Below the pieces are notes generated by a model. It made no database searches, had not been told where the DNA came from, and saw only the letters and a program-made list of their open reading frames with translations. The translations under genes and the position numbers were made by a program. A DNA stretch of 64,000 nt from Pseudomonadota bacterium (GTDB taxonomy: Bacteria > Pseudomonadota > Gammaproteobacteria > Burkholderiales > Casimicrobiaceae): the NCBI GenBank assembly GCA_018241765.1, contig JAFEDD010000002.1, positions 260,876-324,875 on the forward strand, given 5' to 3'. Shown one piece after another: positions 54,957 through 63,206 of this stretch (its first letter is position 1; every line of letters starts with the position of its first letter).

Positions 54957-55038
54957 GGTGGGTACCCCGCGCTCAGCGAACCGTGGCAAAACAACCCATT
55001 GCGTTACATGCGGTGATGGTGGGCACGGGGTACCCACC
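54957..55038. repeat. 82-bp dyad with GGTGGGTACCCCG arms
   Basis: Exact 13-bp arms GGTGGGTACCCCG (54957-54969) and CGGGGTACCCACC (55026-55038) enclose a 56-base middle. The right arm extends to a palindrome-like GTGGGCACGGGGTACCCACC. It lies between the VWA and subtilisin genes, at the left edge of the lower-GC cargo. A related half-site is at 51676. Confidence 0.8.
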
Positions 55039-55182
55039 TTGCTCGGTTGTACGCCGACACGGACCGGTCTACACTGAGCTCGAAAATTCTGCGACGTCCT
55101 GCGACGTCATTCATCCAATGCTCAAACGGGAATACGACCGGTTGATATCCACGCTTTCATTGGAATCCAAACGAGGTTTGTC

Positions 55183-56799
55183 GTGAAGTTGTCGGTCTAT
55201 GCATCTACCGCGTGCCAGCGAGCTTCATCGGAATTTTCTCGCGTGAAGCGGATGGCGAGATGCGCGGTTGTCGGGGCAGTCGCGTTTGCCATCAACTCAA
55301 CTTGCCTCGCGAGCGCTACTTTCTTGCCGTCCCGTAAGCAGATAATCGATCCCCTCGGTAACGTGCGAGTGATCGTTGACTTTCACGACAAGGCACATCT
55401 TGGTTTCCCTGGACGGGATCGCGAGATGCCGAACTCCGAACCCAAGCGTCCGCCTGAGCCCGAGTTCTTCCACAAGGAACAGACTGTGGCGCTCGTTGCC
55501 GATTTCGAAGCGCGCCACGGCGTCAAGCGAATGGGCATGACGAGTTGGGCGGGCAGCAGCGTCACCGTGTATGTCTCAAATGAAAAGTTGGCGCGCATCC
55601 TGCAGGACCCTTTGGTTCGACAGGTATCCGAGGACGAAGAATTTAGTTTCAGCGCGTTTGCGCCGCCTTGGTACGACTACAACTACTCGCCGGAGTGGAT
55701 GTCGTGGGGCGGTGATGCCACCAACGCAAAGGTTTCCTCGGGTAGTTCCGGCCGAAAGATCTACATCATCGACTCAGGAACGGCGCTCCACGATGACCTG
55801 CCGACCTTTGCCGCGCGACTGAACGTCGCCTGTGGTTCGTCTGGCAATTGCAACACGTCCGACCCGACGACTTACCCACTTGTTGGCTGTTGGGCACACG
55901 CGACGCATGTTGCCGGCATCATTGGCGCGAAGGCTGCCGGCGCCAACAAGACAACTCGTGGCGTATACGCGGGTTTCCCCAATTTGATCTCGTTGAACAT
56001 CACCTCTCGCTCCGGTGGTTCGTACGACTGTTCCAACACGTCCCCTTCCTCCTCCACCGTCGGTTACGCGCTTGACTACATTTCTTGGGACAACTCGAAC
56101 AATAATCCCACGAAGATCATTCACGTGGCCAACATTTCGCTGAATCCGGGTGGCATGGAATACATCAACCTCGGTGTTCCCGGTACCAACTGGACGAAAG
56201 CGCGGTCCGTAGCGGGCGGCATTTGGTGGGGCGGGATACAACTCGTTGCGGGCACGCTGCTCGTGCAGTCCTCCGGCAATTGGCCAAGTGTAGGAGGGAC
56301 GTCGAAGGACGCTTGCAACTATGCATACCGGCCTGGCTATCTCACGCCGCCAACCGCGAGCGATGGCATTCTTGTCGTCGGCGCAGTCAACGACAATGGT
56401 GCTGCGGTTTCTGCGGCGTCACCGTTTCAGGCGGCAGATCCTTCGTCATTGAACACGCTCGCCGCGTACGAGCAGTCGACCTATGGTGAGTGCGTCGAGA
56501 TATGGGCACCGGGCGACAGAATCGTTTCGACGTGGGGTTCCCACAGCTCGCCTTACTCGGTGAATGGCACCACATACACCGGCAATGTGTACGCCTCAGG
56601 TGTCACGCAAGGTTGGGCATTCCTGTCGGGCACGTCCATGGCTGCCCCTCACGTCGCGGCCATCGCCGCGTGGCTGGCCGACAACAATGCGGTAACGACT
56701 TCGGCGGAATTGGAAGCGCTCGTCCGCGCGTCCGCGACCCAGCATGGGGGCGCAGTCGACCCGGCCGGGTATCCGGTCAAAGTTCCACGTCTGCCGTAA
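55183..56799 (+). CDS. Secreted subtilisin-like (S8) serine protease
   Basis: A 538-residue exported protease. Signal peptide around residues 24-44; an I9-like pro-region (about 60-150, HGVKRMGMTSWAGSSVTVYV). The catalytic triad is Asp197 (IYIIDSGT), His239 (CWAHATHVAG, with A for the usual G) and Ser485 (LSGTSMAAPHVAA); oxyanion Asn366 is in VQSSGN. Starts with GTG after ACGAGG; ATG 55252 is possible. Codon use is visibly less GC-rich than in neighbouring genes, suggesting transfer. The partner gene follows after 59 bases. Confidence 0.92.
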   Translation: MKLSVYASTACQRASSEFSRVKRMARCAVVGAVAFAINSTCLASATFLPSRKQIIDPLGNVRVIVDFHDKAHLGFPGRDREMPNSEPKRPPEPEFFHKEQTVALVADFEARHGVKRMGMTSWAGSSVTVYVSNEKLARILQDPLVRQVSEDEEFSFSAFAPPWYDYNYSPEWMSWGGDATNAKVSSGSSGRKIYIIDSGTALHDDLPTFAARLNVACGSSGNCNTSDPTTYPLVGCWAHATHVAGIIGAKAAGANKTTRGVYAGFPNLISLNITSRSGGSYDCSNTSPSSSTVGYALDYISWDNSNNNPTKIIHVANISLNPGGMEYINLGVPGTNWTKARSVAGGIWWGGIQLVAGTLLVQSSGNWPSVGGTSKDACNYAYRPGYLTPPTASDGILVVGAVNDNGAAVSAASPFQAADPSSLNTLAAYEQSTYGECVEIWAPGDRIVSTWGSHSSPYSVNGTTYTGNVYASGVTQGWAFLSGTSMAAPHVAAIAAWLADNNAVTTSAELEALVRASATQHGGAVDPAGYPVKVPRLP

Positions 56800-56858
56800 A
56801 ACTGATTCGGCGGCACGATGAGGGCGAATGCAAAGGAGCACATCAAAGGAGTACCTCA

Positions 56859-58118
56859 ATGTTTCTGAATCGTCTCTTGGGCGCCCGCCGTCGTCCGCTC
56901 GCGGCTGCGGCGGCTCTCGGTCTGTCCGTCACGCCGGCGCTGGCTTCAGCGAACAACTTCCCGCTGACTGACCTTGGCCCGTACTATTTTCAGGTTATGC
57001 TGGGCACGCCCGAACTGATTGCGCAGTTCGGTGCCACGCGTCCCTACCTGCAGCTATACAAATTTCAGCCAAACTCCCACGTTGTCGGCGGAGCTCCAGA
57101 TCCACCCGGTGGAATCTCCGGTCTCTTTCCGGTCATGTCGAGGCTCGTCAACTTCTACTACGTCGATGTGAACAATCTGTCAGTCGGCTATTGGATGCAG
57201 GGCTACCGAGACGGCGCTTGCACGCCTGGCGACCGCACGCTGCTGATTCCTCGCGCGCCAGCGATCGGGTCGACGGTTTCACAGTCACGCGATTGGTTAA
57301 AGTATTCCTGTGGATGGGGCTATACGCTGCCGAATGACGACCGCCTCACTACGATCGACACGGTGACGTTCGGCGCGCCGGTTCGCCGTCAGGCCATCGA
57401 TGGCGGTCAATACGACGCGAGCCCCATGCCGATCAAGCGTGACGGCGTTGCTTGGGAAACGTTTTTCTGGGCCTATCGCCTCGGGATGGTCGCCAGCCGC
57501 AGCGATTGGGTTGACTCGAACTCCGCCGCATCGGCGACGCTGAAGACGTACTTCACGGTGCCATCCAGCGCGAATAATTTCGAATTGGCGGCACTTCCTT
57601 CACCTCATGTCGAGGACGTCGTTGTCGAATATGTCAACCGCGTTGAATTTCCGGCGCAGCCGGGGGGGCAGTACTTCTACGCGGTACGCGACGAAGACAA
57701 GCGGCTCCTCGATTCCTTGCCGAATTGGTCTCGCACTGGCAATTCGTTTCCGAGCGGTGGGTACGTGAGCGTCTGCCGATTCTACGGCGGACTCATCGGC
57801 GGTCCGAACACGCACTTCTACAGCGCAGACGCCCAAGAGTGCCAAAGGCTGAAAGGGGTGGCACAGTTGTCGTACGAAGGGCAGACCTTCGCAGTCAATA
57901 TGCCGCTGCCTCCCAAAAATGCGGCACAGCAGGCGCCAGGCGCGTTGCGCGATTGCCCGGCCGACTCCCGGCCGCTCTATCGGGTCTACAACAACGCCAG
58001 TGCCTCAGGCGGACGGTTCGTTTCGAACCATCGATACCTGACTGATCGCGCCGACGTTATTGTCGCGGTGGAACAGGGCTGGGTTGACGAGGGGCACGTC
58101 ATGTGCGTTCCTTTCTAG
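56859..58118 (+). CDS. Secreted protein with C-terminal DUF5648-like domain
   Basis: A 419-residue exported protein: signal peptide (RRRPLAAAAALGLSVTPALA), a middle region of no known family (residues about 35-290) and a DUF5648-like C-terminus. The latter shows YVSVCRFYGGLIGGPNTHFY, SADAQECQRLKG, LYRVYNNASASGGRF and QGWVDEGHVMCVPF, a pattern often attached to secreted enzymes. Ribosome site AAAGGAG. It follows the subtilisin on the same strand and shares its lower GC. It may be a target-binding or inhibitory partner of the protease. A 154-bp inverted repeat starts 2 bases after its stop. Confidence 0.75.
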   Translation: MFLNRLLGARRRPLAAAAALGLSVTPALASANNFPLTDLGPYYFQVMLGTPELIAQFGATRPYLQLYKFQPNSHVVGGAPDPPGGISGLFPVMSRLVNFYYVDVNNLSVGYWMQGYRDGACTPGDRTLLIPRAPAIGSTVSQSRDWLKYSCGWGYTLPNDDRLTTIDTVTFGAPVRRQAIDGGQYDASPMPIKRDGVAWETFFWAYRLGMVASRSDWVDSNSAASATLKTYFTVPSSANNFELAALPSPHVEDVVVEYVNRVEFPAQPGGQYFYAVRDEDKRLLDSLPNWSRTGNSFPSGGYVSVCRFYGGLIGGPNTHFYSADAQECQRLKGVAQLSYEGQTFAVNMPLPPKNAAQQAPGALRDCPADSRPLYRVYNNASASGGRFVSNHRYLTDRADVIVAVEQGWVDEGHVMCVPF

Positions 58119-58119
58119 T

Positions 58120-58273
58120 GCCGTGTTTCGCGAAGATTGGTACAAAAAAATGCGATGGATTTTGGTTCGAATCGAGGCGCAAAGCGCTGCCATGGCAAGC
58201 TATGGCGAGCATGGGCAACGAAGCGTCGAGCCAAACAACGCGCATGTTGGTACCAAGAAAAGCGAAACACGGC
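58120..58273. repeat. 154-bp imperfect inverted repeat behind the DUF5648 gene
   Basis: The left arm reads GCCGTGTTTCGC, TTGGTAC, ATGCG, TTTTGG and TCGA from 58120. The right arm carries the complements TCGAGCCAAAC, CGCAT, GTACCAA and GCGAAACACGGC ending at 58273. The centre is near GCCATGGCAAGC. It differs in sequence from the 116-bp family but shares the position just after a stop codon. Open frames within it on both strands follow from the symmetry and are not called. Confidence 0.78.
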
Positions 58274-58416
58274 GCGAGGTCCTTCGAGGGTCGATTTCTC
58301 ATCGCCCCAAGGGCGTGCCACAGAGGGAAAACCCTGTGCCGATTCGCTGCCGCAACGCCCGTGCCTTGGGCTACACTGCCCCTACGCCCACTTCAGGAGG
58401 GAGGGCGGTCACAGTT

Positions 58417-58448
58417 GCCACCCGTCTCTGCGACGGGTGGCTTTTTTT
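58417..58448 (+). terminator. Strong rho-independent terminator
   Basis: A perfect 10-bp stem GCCACCCGTC/GACGGGTGGC around TCTGC is followed by seven T. It is oriented plus and lies 300 bases after the nearest plus-strand gene. It ends either a long DUF5648 3' UTR or a small RNA; a TACACT box at 58372-58377 would give a transcript of about 65 nt. Confidence 0.85.
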
Positions 58449-58474
58449 CCTCCCCGCCGCCGCCCCGAAGGCGA

Positions 58475-59743
58475 TCAGCGCGGCAGCGCCCAGAAGCACA
58501 CGATGGCCGTCAGCGTCGGGCCGAACGCGGCGACGAACAGGCCGAGCGCGCTGATGTGTCCGTCCTCGAACCACGGCTTGAGGATCGCGTAGCCAGCCGG
58601 GTTCGGCGCGTTGGCGATGACGGTGAGCCCGCCGCCGGTCACCGCCCCGGCCACCAGCATGTACTTGAACTCGGGCGTCAGCCCCGACACCAGCGAGCCG
58701 AGATAGGTCAGCGCCGCGTTGTCGGTGATCGCGGTGAGCGCCGTGGCGCCGAAGTAGACCTCGTTCGGACTCATGCGCAACAGCAGCTCCTGCAGCCACC
58801 ATTGCTGCATGCCGCCGAGCACGACGAGCCCGGCGAGAAAGAACCCCACCATCAGCGCTTCGCGCAGGATCAGCCGGTCCTGATGCTGCGGGTAGGCGTG
58901 AGCGAGCCCGAGAAACGCGAGCAGGCAGCCGAGAAACAGTGGCGGATGATGCGCAAAGACGACGACGCCGGCGAGCAGCAGCAGATGCGCGGCGCACACA
59001 CCGGGCGGAACCCGCCCTTCCGACGCGCCGTCGCTGGTCGTGCGCACGGCGCGCAGCTCATGAAAGAACAGCGCGCTCACGACCGTCGCGTTGATCAGCA
59101 CCGCCAGCGCGGCGCGCCAGCCGAAATGCGTCAGCATGAACGCGATGTTCCAGTCCCACTTGGCGGCCACCATCAGCACCGGCGGCGCGGCAAATGGCGT
59201 CAGCACGCCGCCGATCGACACGTTGACGAAGAGCACGCCGAGCATGCCGTAGCGCAGCCGCGACGACAGGCCGCCGGCGCGATAGAAGCGGTCGCGCAAC
59301 ATGAAGGCGCCCAGCGTCATCGCGGCGGGCTCGGTGATGAACGAACCGAGCAGCGGCACCACGGTCAGGATGATCGCGCAGAAGGCGACCGGCCGCGGCA
59401 GCGGCAAGAGCCGCGCGAGCGCCGTGACGATCAGCTTGGCGACGTGCAGCACCGGCTTGCTCGCCGCAACGACCATGATGGCGATGACGAACAGCGGTTC
59501 GGTGAAGTTGCGGCCGTCGATGTAGCGGGTGACGGCTTCGAACCCGCCGGTCGCGCCGAGGACGACGAGCAGCACGGCCGACCACAGCCCGAACACGGCC
59601 TCCACTTCGCCGAAGAGATGAAAGAGCCCTTCGTGCCGCGGCCAGCGGTGGCCGAGCGCCGCGATCTTCGGCGCGAGGAAGGTGTGCGCGATCGCCAGGG
59701 CAAAGAGCGCGGCGGCGATCAGTTCGGTGTTGCTCGGGGTCAT
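58475..59743 (-). CDS. Putative Na+/H+ antiporter (YhgE/NhaD-like, PF07399 type)
   Basis: A 422-residue, about 11-helix membrane protein. Landmarks: HRWPRHEGLFHLFGEVEAVFG, LLGSFITEPAAMTLGAFMLRD, SIGGVLTPFAAPPVLMVAAKW, ALTAITDNAALTYLGSLVSG and VIANAPNPAGYAILK, typical of the putative Na+/H+ antiporter family in the ion transporter superfamily. ATG 59743 preferred to a TTG five codons upstream. Direct evidence for the ion is lacking. Confidence 0.85.
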   Translation of the reverse strand: MTPSNTELIAAALFALAIAHTFLAPKIAALGHRWPRHEGLFHLFGEVEAVFGLWSAVLLVVLGATGGFEAVTRYIDGRNFTEPLFVIAIMVVAASKPVLHVAKLIVTALARLLPLPRPVAFCAIILTVVPLLGSFITEPAAMTLGAFMLRDRFYRAGGLSSRLRYGMLGVLFVNVSIGGVLTPFAAPPVLMVAAKWDWNIAFMLTHFGWRAALAVLINATVVSALFFHELRAVRTTSDGASEGRVPPGVCAAHLLLLAGVVVFAHHPPLFLGCLLAFLGLAHAYPQHQDRLILREALMVGFFLAGLVVLGGMQQWWLQELLLRMSPNEVYFGATALTAITDNAALTYLGSLVSGLTPEFKYMLVAGAVTGGGLTVIANAPNPAGYAILKPWFEDGHISALGLFVAAFGPTLTAIVCFWALPR

Positions 59744-59909
59744 GTCGATACTCGGCAAGAAAGGGCGCGGCCGGGCACGAAGCGGCCGCCATCGTTTTCG
59801 ATTCTAGGGAAGCTCGGCATGACCTCTCGCAGCAAGCAGGCGCCGCGTAACGCGAGGATGGGCCACGCCGCAAGCGATCACGCGGAGCCCCACCGCACGA
59901 ACGCGACGC

Positions 59910-60653
59910 TCAGAAACGCTCGCCCGGTGCCAGGTAGCGCCATTGCCCGACCGGCAACGCACCGAGCTGCACGCCGCCAATGCGGATGCGGCGAAGCGCG
60001 AGCACCTGCAACCCAACCAGTTCGCACATGCGGCGGATCTGGCGCTTCTTGCCCTCATGCAGCACGAAGCGCAATTGATCCTCGTTCTGCCACCACACGC
60101 GCGCGGGCTTCAACGCAACACCATCGAGCGCGAGGCCGTGGTTCAGGCGGCGCAATTCCGCCTCGGGCAACGCGCCGCCGCGCACCGAGCGCACGCGCAC
60201 GAGATATTCCTTGTCGACGCTCGAATCCTCACCGATCAATTGCCGCGCGATGCGCCCATCCTGCGTCAGCACGAGCAGCCCCGTGGAATCGATATCGAGC
60301 CGACCGGCGGGCGCAAGACCACGCCCGTGTTCTCGCCGCCACGCGATGCCGCTCGCGTCCTCGGCCCAGTGCCGCTCGCCGCGCACGAGCACCGAGGCCG
60401 GCTCGTAGCCGTCTTCGGCCTGCCCGCTGACATAGCCGATCGGCTTGTTCATGATGATGGTGACCCGTTGCGCCTGCTCGGCGCTGGCGGCGCGGGCGAC
60501 GGTGATGCGCTGCCCGGGCAGCACCTTTTGCCCGAGCACGGCCGGCACGCCGTCGACCAGCACCCAGCCCTGCTCGATCCAGGCATCGGCCTCGCGCCGC
60601 GAAGCGAGACCAAGCTCGCTCATGCGCTTGGAGAGCCGGACGGGTTCGCTCAT
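59910..60653 (-). CDS. RluF/RsuA-type pseudouridine synthase
   Basis: A 247-residue rRNA pseudouridine synthase: an N-terminal S4 domain (VRLSKRMSELGLASRREADA), then the catalytic domain with the Asp in APAGRLDIDSTGLLVLTQDG and KKRQIRRMCELVGLQV. The closest named type is RluF (23S rRNA U2604), inferred from overall layout. Confidence 0.9.
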   Translation of the reverse strand: MSEPVRLSKRMSELGLASRREADAWIEQGWVLVDGVPAVLGQKVLPGQRITVARAASAEQAQRVTIIMNKPIGYVSGQAEDGYEPASVLVRGERHWAEDASGIAWRREHGRGLAPAGRLDIDSTGLLVLTQDGRIARQLIGEDSSVDKEYLVRVRSVRGGALPEAELRRLNHGLALDGVALKPARVWWQNEDQLRFVLHEGKKRQIRRMCELVGLQVLALRRIRIGGVQLGALPVGQWRYLAPGERF

Positions 60654-60672
60654 CGCGGGGGCGATCTCGAGC

Positions 60673-62007
60673 TCAGGCGCCCGCGATCTGCATCGATTCG
60701 ATCAACAGCGAGCCGACGTGCTTCGAGCCGCGGCGATCGACGTCGTCGCCAATGGCGACGATGCGCTGGTAGAGCTCGCGCAGATTACCGGCGATCGTCA
60801 CCTCGGACACCGGATGCGCGATGGCGCCGCCCTCCACCCAGAACCCGGCGGCACCGCGCGAGTAATCGCCCGTGACCGGATTGACGCCCTGCCCCATCAG
60901 CTCAGTGACGATCAACCCACGCCCCATCTGCCGCGCGAGCGCATCGAGTCCGCCGGCGACGGTGGGCGCGACGACCAGGTTGTGATTGCCGCCGGCGTTG
61001 CCGGTCGAGCGCATGCCGAGCTTGCGCGCGGAATAGGCGGACAAGAAGTAGCCACGCACGACGCCGCGCTCGACGATCGCGCGGCGCTCGCAGGCCACAC
61101 CCTCGGTATCGAACGGCGAACTGGCGTAGGCGCGATGGATGAACGGATCATCGATGATGTCCACCAGCGGCGCGAAGATCGGCTGCCCGAGGCTGTCGAG
61201 CAGAAACGAGGTCTTTCGGTAGAGCGCGCCGCCATAGAGTGCGTTGATGCCGTGACCGAGAAATCCGGCCGCCATGGTCGGGTTGAACAGCACGGGTGCA
61301 GTCTGGGTGGCGATCTTGCGCGAGCCGAGCCGCGCGACGGCGCGCTCGCCAGCGCGGCGGCCCACGGCGGCGGCGTCCTCCATCGCCTCGGCCACGCGCG
61401 CCGCGGTGTACCAATCGTCGCGCTCCATCGCCTCGCCTTCGCTCGCCACCATCGCGCAACCGATGTAGTGCGAACTGCCGCGATAGCCGCCGCAAAAGCC
61501 GTGCGTGTTGGCGTAGACGAATTCGTTGTCGTTGCTGCTGGCCGAGGCGCCCTCGCTGTTGTCGATGCGCGCGTCGACCGCGAAGCCGGCCGCCTCGCAG
61601 CGCTGCGCGATGGCGATGGCGCGGTCGGCGTCGAGCGACCACGGATGATAGAGGTCGAGATCGGGCACCTCGCGCGCCATCTGCGCCGCGTCCGCGAGGC
61701 CGGCAAACGGATCCGCGCTGGTGTGGCGGGCGATGGTGATGGCCTTGTCGACGGCCGTCGCAATGGCTTGCGGCGAGAAGTCCCCGCTCGTCGCGTTCCC
61801 CTTGCGGCCGCCGACGTAGACCGTAACGCCGAGCGACTTTTCGACGTTGTGTTCGAGCGTCTCCAGCTCGCCCTGACGCACCGTCACATTGAGCCCCTTG
61901 CCCTGCGTCGCTTCGGCCTCGGCCTGATCGGCGCCACCGCGCCGCGCGCGCTCGATCGCGGCCAGGGCAACATCACGGAGGGCGTCGGTGGTGAGGGCGA
62001 AGGACAT
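60673..62007 (-). CDS. pmbA: Metalloprotease PmbA (TldE)
   Basis: A 444-residue TldD/TldE-family protein. N-terminal VTVRQGELETLEHNVEKSLG; C-terminal domain with GHGINALYGGALYRKTSFLL, SAYSARKLGMRSTGNAGGNH, VTELMGQGVNPVTGDYSRGA and GFWVEGG. PmbA/TldE partners TldD in degrading unfolded peptides and maturing peptide natural products; it lacks the HExxxH of TldD. Divergent from yjgA, as in many proteobacteria. Confidence 0.95.
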   Translation of the reverse strand: MSFALTTDALRDVALAAIERARRGGADQAEAEATQGKGLNVTVRQGELETLEHNVEKSLGVTVYVGGRKGNATSGDFSPQAIATAVDKAITIARHTSADPFAGLADAAQMAREVPDLDLYHPWSLDADRAIAIAQRCEAAGFAVDARIDNSEGASASSNDNEFVYANTHGFCGGYRGSSHYIGCAMVASEGEAMERDDWYTAARVAEAMEDAAAVGRRAGERAVARLGSRKIATQTAPVLFNPTMAAGFLGHGINALYGGALYRKTSFLLDSLGQPIFAPLVDIIDDPFIHRAYASSPFDTEGVACERRAIVERGVVRGYFLSAYSARKLGMRSTGNAGGNHNLVVAPTVAGGLDALARQMGRGLIVTELMGQGVNPVTGDYSRGAAGFWVEGGAIAHPVSEVTIAGNLRELYQRIVAIGDDVDRRGSKHVGSLLIESMQIAGA

Positions 62008-62070
62008 GTCGGAGCCGGTACGGAGACGGGCCGCAAGCATAGCCGAGCGAGCTTGCGGCAGAATGCGCTC

Positions 62071-62583
62071 ATGCCTCGCCCCGTGAAGTCCGCGCCACCG
62101 TCCGTCGAAGCGCCCTCGAAGACGCAACGCAAGAAAGACATGCATTCGCTGCAAGCGCTTGGCGAGACGCTGTGCGCGTTGCCCGACGATCAGCTCGGTC
62201 AGCTCGATCTGCCCGAGGCGCTGCGCGACGCGCTGGCGGAGTGCAGCCGCATCACGCGCCACGAAGCGCGGCGGCGGCACATGCAATACATCGGCAAACT
62301 GATGCGTGAGGTCGATCCGGAGCCGATCCGCGCGCAACTCGATCGCTGGGAGACGGGTACCCGCGCCAACAAGGCCGCATTCAAGGCGAGCGAACGCTGG
62401 CGCGAACGGCTGATCACCGAGCCCGACGCGCTGGCCGAGTTTGCCGCCGCCGAGCCCGAGGTCGATCGCGAAGCGCTCGCACGACTGATTGCCGAGGCGC
62501 GCACGCAGGCGGCACGCGGCGCGGCTCCGGCTGCCGCGCGACAGGTTTTTCGCGTCGTCTACCGCGCACTGTGCAAACTCTGA
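62071..62583 (+). CDS. darP: Dual-action ribosomal maturation protein DarP (YjgA, DUF615)
   Basis: A 170-residue helical protein: SKTQRKKDMHSLQALGETLC, LPDDQLGQLDLPEALRDAL, RHEARRRHMQYIGKLMREVD and WRERLITEPDALAEFAA match YjgA along its length. It binds late 50S precursors. It is conserved opposite pmbA. ATG 62071 gives the family N-terminus. Its stop lies 14 bases before mogA. Confidence 0.95.
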   Translation: MPRPVKSAPPSVEAPSKTQRKKDMHSLQALGETLCALPDDQLGQLDLPEALRDALAECSRITRHEARRRHMQYIGKLMREVDPEPIRAQLDRWETGTRANKAAFKASERWRERLITEPDALAEFAAAEPEVDREALARLIAEARTQAARGAAPAAARQVFRVVYRALCKL

Positions 62584-62597
62584 ACACCCGAACTGCG

Positions 62598-63206
62598 ATG
62601 GCGACTGTGCTCGATACCGTTTCGATTGGCGTGGTGTCGGTGTCCGACCGCGCGTCCCGTGGCGTCTACGAAGACAAGGGCATCCCGGCCTTGCAGGAAT
62701 GGCTCACCGCGGCGCTGAAAAACCCGGTGCGCTGGAGCACGAGACTCATCGCCGACGAGGCGCCGCTCATCGAGGCGACGCTCATCGAACTGTGCGACGT
62801 CGAGCGCTGCGACCTGGTGCTCACCACCGGTGGCACCGGCCCCGCGCCGCGTGACGTGACGCCCGAGGCCACGCTCGCCGTCGCGCACAAGCTCATGCCC
62901 GGATTCGGCGAGCAGATGCGCCAGATCAGCCTCAACTTCGTGCCCACCGCGATCCTGTCACGGCAGATCGCCGTGATCCGCAACCGCACGCTGATCATCA
63001 ATCTGCCGGGCCAACCGAAGAGCATTCGCGAAACGCTCGAAGGGCTCGCCGCCAGCGAGGGCCGTGCCGCCGTGCCCGGCATCTTCGCCGCCGTGCCCTA
63101 CGGCATCGATCTCATCGGCGGCCCGTACCTCGAAACCGACCCCGAACGCTGCCGCGCGTTCCGACCCAAAAGCGCGGTCAAGCCCGCGCCTACCGACCCG
63201 ACGTAG
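62598..63206 (+). CDS. mogA: Molybdopterin adenylyltransferase MogA
   Basis: A 202-residue MoCF/MogA enzyme that adenylates molybdopterin before molybdate insertion. Motifs: IGVVSVSDRASRGVYEDKGI, LVLTTGGTGPAPRDVTPEAT, MPGFGEQMR and LPGQPKSIRETLE. GTG 62571 is a possible longer start. The last residues, about SAVKPAPTDPT, and the TAG stop are encoded by the first unit of the REP array, so the C-terminus was altered by repeat insertion; the conserved core ends before it. Confidence 0.93.
   Translation: MATVLDTVSIGVVSVSDRASRGVYEDKGIPALQEWLTAALKNPVRWSTRLIADEAPLIEATLIELCDVERCDLVLTTGGTGPAPRDVTPEATLAVAHKLMPGFGEQMRQISLNFVPTAILSRQIAVIRNRTLIINLPGQPKSIRETLEGLAASEGRAAVPGIFAAVPYGIDLIGGPYLETDPERCRAFRPKSAVKPAPTDPT

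Noticed and set aside
58103-60430. Plus-strand 775-codon frame
   Set aside because: Crosses the inverted repeat, the terminator and the antisense of the antiporter gene; composition is that of an antisense shadow.
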